Notes: a model not told the origin generated them from the letters alone. Counted from the stretch's first letter, positions 8,712 through 17,830 are shown. The stretch is 38,727 nt of DNA from Candidatus Moranbacteria bacterium CG_4_9_14_3_um_filter_44_28 (GCA_002790655.1 PFVO01000007.1:1-38727), one strand, 5' to 3'. Made by a program: numbers and translations.

Positions 8712-10409
8712 CTCTTTCCTCACCTTTTCCGTTACCCAGAATTCGCCGAAATATTTGCCGAAAAGAATACGCGTTTGAGCGTCAACAGCCGGCATAGCAC
8801 CCAAAAAAGGCGCAATGATCGGAACCAATGTCCACTGGAGGAACATATAAATATATCTTTTGCGGGAATATTTCGCCGGCCGTGGCGGAAGAAGCATCAG
8901 ACTCAAAAACATCGAAATGACCAGACCCACCAAAGCCATGTTCATCAGATAGCGGGTTATATAGGGAAGATTGTGCGCCAAAACGCTTTGCCCGAATACC
9001 GATCCTCCGATTATAACCGGCAGCCACCCAAGAAGAGCAATGATGAAAGCGTTGGTCGCCCAGGACCAGTGACCCTCAAGCATAATGAAAAGATGGCGAA
9101 TTTTTTTGCGAAAAGGAATTTTCCGGTTGGCGAGAAGCGCCCGCGCCAAAAGCGGGAAGTTTTCAATTCCGTAAGCCCAGCGCCGTTTCTGTTTGTACTG
9201 ATTGACGATTGTTTTCCAGTAACCCTTTGCCAGCACCGCGTCGAGGGAAACCGGAAGATAGATGGGCTTGACTTCATAATCGCCGTTAAAATAGGCGTAA
9301 CATTTCCAAAAAATGAGACTGTCTTCCGAAATCACGTTCACCGGCCAATAGCCGACGTCAACAATCGTTTTCAGAGGCTCCGAATGAGAGGAAAAGGTGA
9401 CCATATGTTCCGGCCGCATTGCTTCGACCATATGCCAAAACGAGGAACCGGTGACGATGATCCTCACGAAAGCGTTCGTATCCCAGATATTGTTGTGGTA
9501 CATCGGGAGCGGCTGATAGGCAAATTGGAGGCGTCTCGGCTCGGTAATATACTTAAGAGTCAGCGCCGCAAAATACTGGGGATGAGCGCAGGTGTCGCAG
9601 TCAAAATTGGAAAGAATGACGTTTTCAAGAGGAATATTTTTAGCTTCAAGATACTTCTTCAATTCTTTTGCCGCATAGGTCGCATTTGCCGATTTCATTT
9701 TCATCTCGCCCGGCATAACTTTGTGAACCGTCGTGATAAAATCAAAAAATTTTCCCTCAAATTTCTCCTTAAGATATTTAATTTTGCGATTTCTTCTTTG
9801 AGAATCCTCTCTTTCCTCAGTCGCCAGCAGTATGATGAATTTTTCGTTGGGATATTTTGAATCCGCGACAGCCTGGATGGCCGGCTCGATTATTTGAGCG
9901 TCTTCATTGGCCGTAGGAAGCATAACGGCGTGATAAACTTCCTCCCACCCCAGAAATTTTGACTTGTCTCTTTTGAGAACTTCATTTATTTCCTTTCTCA
10001 ATTCTCTCACAGCGCGCAATTTCTTTTTGATTTTTTTCCGCTTTCGGGAGAAAAAGAGCCAGCGTTTTCCAAAGTACTCTTTTTTTATTTTTTTATACTC
10101 ACTTGAGATTTCATCGAAAAAATTCTCCGGTTTGTCCAGTTTCCGGCAGGCATTCATCCAGTCAATTCTCTTATGGCGCTGCATTTTTCGGAAAGCGACT
10201 ATTGAATAAGCGGCAATATAGATTGTTCTGTAAAGCCAGTAAATATCGAAAGCAATTATAAAAACTGCCACCCATACCGGCAGCAGAAAGGAAAAAACAA
10301 ACATACCGATCAGCGTGAACCAAGTTAGGACGCCGGGAATCACCTCAAAAAAACGCTGGAGGCGGTGGTCGCGGGGATCAGTTGCGCGAGGATCGGGATA
10401 GGAAAACAT
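8703..10409 (-). CDS. Membrane-bound family 2 glycosyltransferase (processive-GT-like)
   Basis: NFDCDTCAHPQYF (DxD-like), SEDSLIFWK, QKRRWAYGIENF (QxxRW), flanking TM helices. Confidence 0.88.
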   Translation of the reverse strand: MFSYPDPRATDPRDHRLQRFFEVIPGVLTWFTLIGMFVFSFLLPVWVAVFIIAFDIYWLYRTIYIAAYSIVAFRKMQRHKRIDWMNACRKLDKPENFFDEISSEYKKIKKEYFGKRWLFFSRKRKKIKKKLRAVRELRKEINEVLKRDKSKFLGWEEVYHAVMLPTANEDAQIIEPAIQAVADSKYPNEKFIILLATEEREDSQRRNRKIKYLKEKFEGKFFDFITTVHKVMPGEMKMKSANATYAAKELKKYLEAKNIPLENVILSNFDCDTCAHPQYFAALTLKYITEPRRLQFAYQPLPMYHNNIWDTNAFVRIIVTGSSFWHMVEAMRPEHMVTFSSHSEPLKTIVDVGYWPVNVISEDSLIFWKCYAYFNGDYEVKPIYLPVSLDAVLAKGYWKTIVNQYKQKRRWAYGIENFPLLARALLANRKIPFRKKIRHLFIMLEGHWSWATNAFIIALLGWLPVIIGGSVFGQSVLAHNLPYITRYLMNMALVGLVISMFLSLMLLPPRPAKYSRKRYIYMFLQWTLVPIIAPFLGAMPAVDAQTRILFGKYFGEFWVTEKVRKEPP

Positions 10410-10417
10410 GAAAAGTC

Positions 10418-10524
10418 TCTACGAATTACGAATCAAATACGAATATACGAATGAATGTTCAGGCTTTAATCGCATGAAATAAGATTGATTCGTATATTCG
10501 TACAAAATTCGTAGTTCGTAGAGA
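10418..10524. repeat. TACGAATTACGAAT repeat family E, copy 3
   Basis: CTCTACGAATTACGAATCAAATACGAATATACGAAT ... ATTCGTATATTCGTACAAAATTCGTAGTTCGTAGAG. Confidence 0.88.
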
Positions 10525-10526
10525 AA

Positions 10527-10922
10527 TCAAAAATTAATCAGTATCACGCTTCCCAATCCAACCGCCATCAGACATTGAATCACCAGCGCCATCAGGGCAA
10601 AAAGATACGAGATCAGCCTTTCTTTGTAATAGAAAAATCTCGAGAGGACAACGTTTACCAAAAGAAAAGCGAGGGCAAGCGCCGGCATAAGAAAAACATT
10701 TCGCCAGTCGCCAATAGCATCTATTCCAAAATAGACATTGTAGTGCAGAATCATCGGCTGATCTGTCGGCTTGACTATCCGCCAAATCGCAAACCACATT
10801 CCCGCGTTAGCCAAAAGAGCCAGAGCAAAAGAAAAAAACACCGTCGGATCGGTCCAATACCCGTGCCAGAAGAATCTATGAAATTTTTTCCGAAGTTTGT
10901 TTTTCCAGTCTTTGTTCATCAT
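10527..10922 (-). CDS. Hypothetical membrane protein (3-4 TM)
   Basis: Hydrophobic segments; fills gap between codirectional genes; overlaps the RmuC-like stop by ~47 nt. Confidence 0.65.
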   Translation of the reverse strand: MMNKDWKNKLRKKFHRFFWHGYWTDPTVFFSFALALLANAGMWFAIWRIVKPTDQPMILHYNVYFGIDAIGDWRNVFLMPALALAFLLVNVVLSRFFYYKERLISYLFALMALVIQCLMAVGLGSVILINF

Positions 10923-11985
10923 CCTGTCCGCTAGTTAATTTATCTTGTTTTTCTTCTTCCAGTTCAATTACTCTCGTTTTTTCTAAGCGCATTTCATATC
11001 TGTCCATTTTTTTCTCCGTATCAATATATTTATTGTGAGCATTTTTCAGGTGCCCTCCCAGTATCAAAAAATCATCTCTTATTTTTCTAAAATCATTTTC
11101 AATCCGACCAATTTCCTGAAGAATTTTACTTATATTTTTTGCGATCTGATACTGCCGAATTCCTCTCATTACGGTCACAAGATAGACATAAAAAGTGCTG
11201 GGAGAAACCGGAAAGACTTTTTTTCTGGTCGCGTAGGCATAAAACTCTCCAAAATTATGACTTATCATCTGATGATAAACATTTTCTGCCGGAATATACA
11301 TAAAAGCAAAATTGGTGGTTCCCTCTCCCGGCAAAATATACTTTTTTGATATTGAATCGATGTGTTTTCTGACGTCAATTAAAAATTGCTTTGCAAACAT
11401 CTTTTTTTCGTCTTCATTGTCAACTTCAATTGTTTTCTTAAAATTTTCCAGAGGGAATTTAGAATCAACAGGTATGATTTCTTTATCTAATTTTACAATT
11501 GCGTCCACTATATCACCGCTCTTAAAAGAATATTGCAATTCATATTGGTCTCTGCTTAACACCTGTTTTAGCATATTTTCAAGAAAGAATTCTCCTAATC
11601 CTCCTCTCATTTTTGGAGTTTTTAACACTTCTTGCAATGAAGCGATATCTTTCCCCACATCATGCAATTTTTTCGTCTCCTCGTGAAGAGACACCAAGTG
11701 CGTCTTTACATCCGTAAATGAACGGTAAACCCTATCTACGCTCACCGAATGCTCTCCTAATCTCTGATCAACGCTCTTCTGGATCGTTCCCAGGTTTTGT
11801 GAAAGAAGCTGAATCTGGTTAGTGATATTCGAAACTATTTCCGCATTTTTCCGGTCAAGCTCCTGGCTCGCTTTTTCATTAAGTTTTCGGCGCAAAGAGA
11901 GAATAAAGCCCGCGAGGGCCAGGATAATGAGGATGAGAAGAAAAATAAAAAAGTATATAAGAGACATAGAAATTTTTATTGTCAT
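10876..11985 (-). CDS. rmuC: RmuC family protein
   Basis: N-terminal TM, coiled coil, KTPKMRGGLGEFFLENMLKQVL, VDSKFPLENFKK, GTTNFAFMYIPAENVYHQ. Confidence 0.92.
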   Translation of the reverse strand: MTIKISMSLIYFFIFLLILIILALAGFILSLRRKLNEKASQELDRKNAEIVSNITNQIQLLSQNLGTIQKSVDQRLGEHSVSVDRVYRSFTDVKTHLVSLHEETKKLHDVGKDIASLQEVLKTPKMRGGLGEFFLENMLKQVLSRDQYELQYSFKSGDIVDAIVKLDKEIIPVDSKFPLENFKKTIEVDNEDEKKMFAKQFLIDVRKHIDSISKKYILPGEGTTNFAFMYIPAENVYHQMISHNFGEFYAYATRKKVFPVSPSTFYVYLVTVMRGIRQYQIAKNISKILQEIGRIENDFRKIRDDFLILGGHLKNAHNKYIDTEKKMDRYEMRLEKTRVIELEEEKQDKLTSGQDDEQRLEKQTSEKIS

Positions 11986-12093
11986 CCCGAGCGCAGTCGA
12001 GGGATCTTCGTAAATTATCTAATGGCAAGCTACTGCCTATTCATATAGATTCCTCCACGCATCCCGATAAATCAGGATTTGGTCGGAATGACA
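11980..12093. repeat. Bipartite palindromic repeat family R, copy 4 (arm types in opposite order)
   Basis: TGTCATCCCGAGCGCAGTCGAGGGATCTTCG ... AGATTCCTCCACGCATCCCGATAAATCAGGATTTGGTCGGAATGACA. Confidence 0.88.
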
Positions 12094-12104
12094 ACCCAAG
12101 AAAC

Positions 12105-12704
12105 CTACTTTCTCCTATTCGCTATCTCCTTCAAATTCGGGATTTTGCAGATGATTTCTTCATAGGGATTTTCCAGAAATTCCATAATGAATTTGTCGAG
12201 CATGTCGGTCCGGTACTTAAACTCTTCCAAACTCAAAAGAGAATAATTTATTTCCTTTCCCACTTCAGCTTCCATATTTTCCAAAAGATGCTTCAGCTTG
12301 GCCTTGCTTAATTCGTCGCCGACAATAAGAAGATCTGCCTTTCCTTTCGGATAATTCAAAAATACTCCCGAAATCAGGGCCAGTTTCACTCTTCCAAGGT
12401 TTTTTATCTGGCTCAGACTGCGGCATTCGGGCATAGTGTTTGATTTCATGACAAGATTGCGAAGCTCCGGATAGAAAATAAAATCCCGATTGGTGTGAAA
12501 AAACCTTCGCCTCTTCCTCATCCGGGTAATGATCATTCTCATTTTTGCAAGCTTTCCGAGCTCCCGATTAATATGCGCCGCATTTATTCTGTTTTTCTGG
12601 ACCAATTCCGAAAACGAATATTCCTGCTTGTCGTTGAGCATGAAGAATTTTATGAGCCGCGCTTTCACGCGGGAGTCAAAAAGCTGGGAAAATATTTCGG
12701 ACAT
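12105..12704 (-). CDS. Winged-helix DNA-binding protein with degenerate nucleotidyltransferase-like C-terminus (likely start MSEIFSQLF near 12704)
   Basis: SRVKARLIKFFMLNDKQEYSFSELVQKNRINAAHINRELGKLAKMRMI; GKADLLIVGD. Confidence 0.65.
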   Translation of the reverse strand: MSEIFSQLFDSRVKARLIKFFMLNDKQEYSFSELVQKNRINAAHINRELGKLAKMRMIITRMRKRRRFFHTNRDFIFYPELRNLVMKSNTMPECRSLSQIKNLGRVKLALISGVFLNYPKGKADLLIVGDELSKAKLKHLLENMEAEVGKEINYSLLSLEEFKYRTDMLDKFIMEFLENPYEEIICKIPNLKEIANRRK

Positions 12705-12927
12705 CGCATTAAAAAAGTTAATTTTAAGCTTCGAAAAACTGGTAACAGTATAATCGTTTTTTGGAAAAAAGTCCAATCTCTTCGCGAAATACATAACTTG
12801 TAACGCGCAATACAAGAGTTTTCAGGCAGGCTCCTTTTTTTCTTGCGTTATGCGTTGTAAGTCATACATCGCATGTCGAATTGATATTTTTCGTTGTTTT
12901 CTCTATAATGTTCCCAAAAGCCCGACT

Positions 12928-14916
12928 ATGACTCATCTATCCAAAAAACGCAAAAATGGCTATCCCAAGGGGGTTTTTAGGGATGTTTTTATCTGTTCCA
13001 AACAGGAGCTTTCCCCGTTTGGAACTGTTTTCACTTTCAGCGCGGACAACATCGAAGAGCAAAAACTGGGAACTATTTTCGGTATCATAAAAATCGACGA
13101 CCATTCGGAAAATTCTTCTTATGTGGCAAATTTGCTGACCTCCGTCATAAAAAAAGAATATTTTTCAAAACCTCATCGCCCGGCTGAAGAAAGTTTTGAG
13201 GCAAGTCTTCGCAAAGCCAACCTGGCTCTGGCGGAACTGGCCCGCCATGGATCGCTGGGCTGGTCCGGAAAATTGAATTTCACAAGCGGCGCGCTGGAGA
13301 GAAACAATCTGCATTTCGCCTGTCTGGGAAAAGTTTCCGTATATCTTTTGCGCGGCGGGCAAATTGCCGAAATAAGCCGCGATCTTGAAGAGGGGCTGGA
13401 TGCCGAAACGCATCCGCTCAAAACTTTTTCCAATATTTCAAGCGGCAAGCTGGAAAAAGGCGACAAATTGATTCTAACAACCTATGACCTTTCGGAAATA
13501 TTTTCCAAAGAAGAGCTCCGCCAGAATGCGGCTCACTTTTCCCGCGAGGAATTTCCGGGACTTCTTGAAATGTCACTTCGGGCCAACAGCGAGCTTGCCG
13601 GAATAATTGTCATTGATCTTGTTGACGAATCCGAAGCCAAGCCCGCCATTGTCGAGGCGCCCCTTATCGGCGGGGAAAAAATAAGGAAAATTGACTCGTT
13701 CGTCGGATTTCCCGAAGAAGAATCTTCAGCCGGCCCCGGTGCTTTGGCGCCTGGGGAAGAATTTCGTCTGACTTTCCGGCAAAAATTCCCGACGCTTTTG
13801 AAAAATCTTCCCGCTTATGTTTCTGACAAAGCAAAAAGGCTCTTTTTAAAGTTAGCTTCATTCTTTCAGCGCTCTTTATATAGAGAAAAGACGCTGTCGG
13901 CCATATACAGCTCGGGAAGAAAAATCGGACGGGGGCTGGCAGGCGCAAAAAACAAATTTCACTCACTCGAGCCCGCTAAAAAGAAGGCCGTTTTGGGAAT
14001 TTTGGGAGGCGTTGCCGCGATTGCGGCTGTCGCGCTGATTGTTTTCTGGACAAAGGGCAAAAAAGCCGCTGAACCGGCCCCGCAGCCGGGAAATGTTCCG
14101 GCTGAAACCCAGCTCCCTCTGGCTTTGGACGACATTGAAGCCAGAGCCGTTGAAAATATTGAAGAGGTTGCCAGTCTTCCGCAAGAAGGCAATCGGTTCG
14201 CCATTCTCGGCGAATCTTTGTACGCCATATCCGGAAAAGACAGAATCGTGACCAAAATCAATCTCGATTCAAAAGCTACAGAAGAAATAAAAAGCAGTCT
14301 TTCTTCCGGAAATTTCGGATTGATATCCGCTATGCCCCACCTAAAGGCCCTTTTCATTCTTACGGAAGACAAAAAAGTTATTGCCCTCACTCCCATCAAC
14401 AAAAATTTTCAGGACAACACCATCTCGCTTCCCGCAAATACAAGGGCGCGGGACATCAAAAGTTACCTGACCTACCTCTACATCTTAGACATAGCCAATA
14501 ATCAGGTCTACCGCTATCCCCGCGCCGAGGGCGGATTCGGTGAAGGCCAGGCCTGGCTAAGGTCTGTTTCTGACCTCAAAAACGCAAAAGGCATTGCCAT
14601 AAACGATGATTTATATCTTGCTGAAAACGAGAAAATCACCCCCTATCTTCAGGGCAAAAAAGATGAAAAAATCAATTTCGATTCTTCGCAAACTCCGCTT
14701 TCCATTGACATAATATATTCCGAACCGGAAATGGAATTCGTCTATGTTCTCGACAGCAAAAACCGCCGCATAGTGCGCTACACAAAAGACGGGAAAATCT
14801 CGGCGCAGTATCTGAATGAATCAATTTCAGAAGTCAAAGACTTCGCCGTTGACGAAAAAAACAAAACAATATATCTTCTTCAGGGAAATGAAATAAAGAA
14901 ATTTTCAATCGAATAG
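12928..14916 (+). CDS. PP2C-like (probably degenerate) domain + TM + C-terminal beta-propeller-like domain
   Basis: N-terminal GTIFGIIKIDDHSENSSYVANLL..., central TM AVLGILGGVAAIAAVALIVFW, repeated propeller-like blades (LYILDIANNQVYRY, VYVLDSKNRRIVRYTKDGKI). Confidence 0.7.
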   Translation: MTHLSKKRKNGYPKGVFRDVFICSKQELSPFGTVFTFSADNIEEQKLGTIFGIIKIDDHSENSSYVANLLTSVIKKEYFSKPHRPAEESFEASLRKANLALAELARHGSLGWSGKLNFTSGALERNNLHFACLGKVSVYLLRGGQIAEISRDLEEGLDAETHPLKTFSNISSGKLEKGDKLILTTYDLSEIFSKEELRQNAAHFSREEFPGLLEMSLRANSELAGIIVIDLVDESEAKPAIVEAPLIGGEKIRKIDSFVGFPEEESSAGPGALAPGEEFRLTFRQKFPTLLKNLPAYVSDKAKRLFLKLASFFQRSLYREKTLSAIYSSGRKIGRGLAGAKNKFHSLEPAKKKAVLGILGGVAAIAAVALIVFWTKGKKAAEPAPQPGNVPAETQLPLALDDIEARAVENIEEVASLPQEGNRFAILGESLYAISGKDRIVTKINLDSKATEEIKSSLSSGNFGLISAMPHLKALFILTEDKKVIALTPINKNFQDNTISLPANTRARDIKSYLTYLYILDIANNQVYRYPRAEGGFGEGQAWLRSVSDLKNAKGIAINDDLYLAENEKITPYLQGKKDEKINFDSSQTPLSIDIIYSEPEMEFVYVLDSKNRRIVRYTKDGKISAQYLNESISEVKDFAVDEKNKTIYLLQGNEIKKFSIE

Positions 14917-14940
14917 AAAAATTGCAACGCGCAAAAAGAA

Positions 14941-14965
14941 AAAGAGCGATTAACGCTCCTTTTTC
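14941..14965 (+). terminator. Rho-independent terminator for the 12928-14916 gene
   Basis: AAAGAGCGattaaCGCTCCTTTTTCT. Confidence 0.75.
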
Positions 14966-14985
14966 TAATTTCTTATTTGCAGATA

Positions 14986-15018
14986 TCATTTCAAGTTAAC
15001 TGTTGCTCCCGCTTCTCC
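14986..15018 (-). pseudogene. Remnant of an rplL 3' end (encodes [10 protein letters not shown])
   Basis: Reverse strand GGAGAAGCGGGAGCAACAGTTAACTTGAAATGA matches the intact rplL tail [10 protein letters not shown] with synonymous differences in the last codons. Confidence 0.7.
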
Positions 15019-15043
15019 CTTGTTTTTCTAAATCTTTGATTTA

Positions 15044-15084
15044 GCCAAAAACAAGAGGACCCCGCCGAATGGCGGGGTTCCAGC
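15044..15084 (-). terminator. Rho-independent terminator of rplL
   Basis: Reverse strand GGAACCCCGCCattcGGCGGGGTCCTCTTGTTTTT. Confidence 0.8.
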
Positions 15085-15085
15085 T

Positions 15086-15532
15086 TTACTTAAGATTAAC
15101 TGTTGCTCCCGCTTCTTCCAGTTTTTTCTTTATTTCCTCCGCTTCGGCTTTGGCAACTTTTTCCTTGATTACCTTCGGAGCGGCGTCGACAAGGTCTTTG
15201 GCGTCTTTCAGGCCTTTGCCGGTAATTTCGCGGACAGCCTTGATGACGTTGATTTTGGCGTCGCCCGCCGCGGCAAGTTCGATGTCGAACTCGCTTTTTT
15301 CGGGAGCCGCTTCACCGGCCTCCGCGCCAGCCGCCCCGCCAGCGGCGGGGCCAATTGCCATAACTGGAGCGGCCGCGCTCACGCCGAATTTTTCTTCGAG
15401 AACTTTCACCAGCTCCGAAAGCTCAAGAACAGACATTTTTTCAATCTGTTCAACAAGAGCTTTGAATTTCTCTGGTACTTCGACCGGCTTTTTTTCCTCG
15501 TCAGTCGTTTCATTTTTTGCTTCTTTGGTCAT
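15086..15532 (-). CDS. rplL: 50S ribosomal protein L7/L12
   Basis: [13 protein letters not shown]...[71 protein letters not shown]. Confidence 0.98.
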   Translation of the reverse strand: MTKEAKNETTDEEKKPVEVPEKFKALVEQIEKMSVLELSELVKVLEEKFGVSAAAPVMAIGPAAGGAAGAEAGEAAPEKSEFDIELAAAGDAKINVIKAVREITGKGLKDAKDLVDAAPKVIKEKVAKAEAEEIKKKLEEAGATVNLK

Positions 15533-15569
15533 AATAATTGAATTAAAAATTACGAATTATGAATTATGA

Positions 15570-15656
15570 GGTGAAAATATGGTATTTCGAGAGTATTGCG
15601 TTTTGGACTGCTCTGCAGGACAGGTTAGCCTACTCGAGAAATATCATATTTTCACC
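15570..15656. ncRNA. Structured element K, copy A (between rplJ and rplL)
   Basis: 19-bp outer helix, tandem G.A pairs, 5-bp helix, internal loop TATTGCGTTTTG/CAGGTTAGCCTA; covaries with copy B. Confidence 0.6.
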
Positions 15657-15663
15657 GATTTTA

Positions 15664-16179
15664 TTACTTGGTATCTCCAATTACCTTCAACACCCCGACC
15701 AAATTTCTCAAATTTCCCGCTAAAGCGTTTACAAATCCCGAAACCGGCGCATTGATCAAACCGACCAGCTTCGAGAGCAATTCCCCGCGCGAAAGCAGTT
15801 TGGAGAGCGCAATAACTTCTTCGCCGGAAATAACCTTGTTTTCCAACACGCCCTGCAAAATTTTGAAATTTTCATTTTCTTTTGAAAAATTTGCCAGAAC
15901 TTTCGCGGCCGATACTTCGTCGGCATTGCCGATCGCCACTCCGATTTGCCCTTCCATATTTTTCACATCTGTTTCGATGCCGGCGTTCTTGAAAGCCAAC
16001 TCGATCAATTTTTTCTTGGTGATTTTGTAGCTCGAGTCATTCTTTCGCAGTTCATCGCGAAGATTTTTCATCTTGGCCACACTTGTTCCGGTATAATCAG
16101 AAAAAATCATAACCTTTCCGGCCTTTATTTTTTCGGACAAATCTTTAACCAAATTCTCCTTTTGAGATCTTGATAACAT
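15664..16179 (-). CDS. rplJ: 50S ribosomal protein L10
   Basis: MLSRSQKENLVKDLSEKIKAGKVMIFSDYTGTSVAKMKNLRDELRKNDSSYKITKKKLIELAFK. Confidence 0.97.
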   Translation of the reverse strand: MLSRSQKENLVKDLSEKIKAGKVMIFSDYTGTSVAKMKNLRDELRKNDSSYKITKKKLIELAFKNAGIETDVKNMEGQIGVAIGNADEVSAAKVLANFSKENENFKILQGVLENKVISGEEVIALSKLLSRGELLSKLVGLINAPVSGFVNALAGNLRNLVGVLKVIGDTK

Positions 16180-16184
16180 AAAAG

Positions 16185-16262
16185 CCTGCTTCCCACAGAC
16201 TTGAAATCACGGCAAATGCCGCCGCTTCCTAACCAGGACTTATGTTTATGCCTGATTTCTGT
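16185..16262 (-). promoter_or_regulatory. Probable ribosomal L10 leader
   Basis: Position immediately 5' of rplJ; reverse strand CCACAGAAATCAGGCATAAACATAAGTCCTGGTTAGGAAGCGGCGGCATTTGCCGTGATTTCAAGTCTGTGG has a closing helix CCACAGA/TCTGTGG and inner GCGGCATTTGCCG hairpin. Confidence 0.65.
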
Positions 16263-16291
16263 GGAAAGTTTTATTCAATTTCAACTTCACT

Positions 16292-16320
16292 ATTCTATAA
16301 AATCCCGTAAATTATGTCAA
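16292..16320 (-). promoter_or_regulatory. Sigma-70-type promoter of rplJL
   Basis: Reverse strand TTGACA-17 nt-TAGAAT. Confidence 0.75.
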
Positions 16321-16328
16321 TAGACCGA

Positions 16329-16416
16329 GGCAAGAAATTAGAATTTTGAAAGTATCGCGTTCTGCCCGACTTCGTCGGGGCAGGTTAGCCTACTTGAAAA
16401 ATTTTAATTTCTTGCC
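16329..16416. ncRNA. Structured element K, copy B (between mltG stop and the rplJ promoter)
   Basis: Same architecture as 15570..15656 with a different outer-stem sequence; conserved GTATCGCGTTCTG/CAGGTTAGCCTAC. Confidence 0.6.
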
Positions 16417-16430
16417 TTATTTTTTCAACG

Positions 16431-17477
16431 CTATAACCCATATTTCACCTTATTCTCCTCATGCTCCTCGAGTGTCTTTGAAAAAATCGTTTTTCCGGTT
16501 TCGGGGTCGGTGAGAAAATAATTATAATCAGTTTCTTTCGGATAAACCGCCGCCAGAATCGAATTCATTCCCGGATTATTTATCGGACCCGGGGGAAGGC
16601 CTTTATTGATATAAGTATTATAGGGCGATGGCGTCCGCGTGTCCTCATAAGAATACTGCTTTTTTTCTCTTCCTAAAACATAGGCGATAGTGGCGCAACT
16701 CTGAAGCGGCCTACCCTGATCGATTCGCTTCCAAAAAATTCCGCTTACTATCTTCATATCTTCGGGAGTTTTCACTTCTTTTTCAAGAATGCTCGCCATT
16801 GTCACAATCTCATAAATAGTTTTCTCTCTCTTCTCTATCTCAACTCTCATATCTCTTGTTAGTTTCTCATCAAAATTAAGAAGCATCCGATTGATAATAT
16901 CCGCCGCGCTGGCCTCCCTGAAAAAAATATACGTGTCGGGAAATAAATAACCTTCAAGACTGGCCTTGGCCGGCTTATCTTTCAGAAAATTATAGTCTGA
17001 CTTAACTCCGCAACTGCATTTAACTTTCTCCAAGAATCCATTTTTTTCAAAGCCTTTTTCCTTCAAGACTTCTTCCATTCTTTTGGCGCTGGTTCCTTCC
17101 GGAAAAGTTACTTTGATTTCATTCGGAACGACTTCACCGATTGAGATCACCTGCACAATTTCCGGAATGGTCATCGAACCGCGAAGCTCGTACTTTCCAG
17201 CTTGAAGTTTCTCCCGGCTTCCGGTTTTCCAGATGTAATAATCGAAATACAAATCATTTTCGATAAGTTGCGCTTCTTTGAGCCTTTCCCCGATTTCCTT
17301 CACGCCCTCTCCATCTCTGATTTCGAAAGCTTGGGAAATATTTCCAGTGCCGTGCGAAAAGTACACTTGGCGGTGAAACCAGTATCCAAGAAGCAAAACG
17401 ATGGCCAAAAAAACAAAACCTTTTTTGAAAAAAGATTTTGGCCGCAGTTTATCGTTTTCGATCCGGATATAGTGCAC
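16431..17477 (-). CDS. mltG: Endolytic transglycosylase MltG (YceG-like)
   Basis: LEGYLFPDTYIF, MASILEKEV, SGIFWKRIDQGRPLQSCATIAYVLG, SPYNTYINKGLPPGPINNPG. Confidence 0.95.
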   Translation of the reverse strand: MHYIRIENDKLRPKSFFKKGFVFLAIVLLLGYWFHRQVYFSHGTGNISQAFEIRDGEGVKEIGERLKEAQLIENDLYFDYYIWKTGSREKLQAGKYELRGSMTIPEIVQVISIGEVVPNEIKVTFPEGTSAKRMEEVLKEKGFEKNGFLEKVKCSCGVKSDYNFLKDKPAKASLEGYLFPDTYIFFREASAADIINRMLLNFDEKLTRDMRVEIEKREKTIYEIVTMASILEKEVKTPEDMKIVSGIFWKRIDQGRPLQSCATIAYVLGREKKQYSYEDTRTPSPYNTYINKGLPPGPINNPGMNSILAAVYPKETDYNYFLTDPETGKTIFSKTLEEHEENKVKYGL

Positions 17478-17566
17478 AGAAATAATTATAGCAGATTTTT
17501 TGATTTGGGCAAAATTTTAGCGCGACCCAACATGTGTGCCGCGCTTTGCTATGCAATAAATCTCGC

Positions 17567-17830
17567 TTAGATTTTTTTTGCTTCTTCTTTGTGTAAATAG
17601 CAGTAATAGTCCCGCGGTTCGGCTTTGCCCTCCTTTATTCTCTTGACTTTAGGCCAGGCTAGATAGGTTGGACAGCCTGAGAAAGAACATCTGCGTCTTG
17701 GCAAATTATGCGATAAATGATTGGCCGACACGTCGAGTGAATATACCAGCGCGCTATCCAGTCCATTTTGACCACCCCGACGCTTTCTGCTATGATGATT
17801 TATTCCCGCCGTGTCTCGTCCATCCCTCAT
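17567..17830 (-). CDS. Hypothetical small protein, possible Cys/His metal-binding motif
   Basis: CSFSGCPTYLAWPKVKRIKEGKAEPRDYYCYLHKEE. Confidence 0.4.
   Translation of the reverse strand: MRDGRDTAGINHHSRKRRGGQNGLDSALVYSLDVSANHLSHNLPRRRCSFSGCPTYLAWPKVKRIKEGKAEPRDYYCYLHKEEAKKI

Noticed and set aside
8775-9860. 361-aa plus-strand ORF
   Set aside because: Antisense to the strongly supported GT2 gene; basic, low-similarity composition typical of a shadow ORF.
10527-10922. Overlap of the small membrane ORF with the rmuC stop as a regulatory overlap
   Set aside because: Overlaps of this size are common in compact genomes; start codon choice is uncertain.
15069-15569. 166-aa Ser/Ala-rich plus-strand ORF
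   Set aside because: Antisense shadow of rplL.
15541-15570. AATTACGAATTATGAATTATGAGG as a full family E repeat copy
   Set aside because: Only one short arm-like match; could be AT-rich coincidence.
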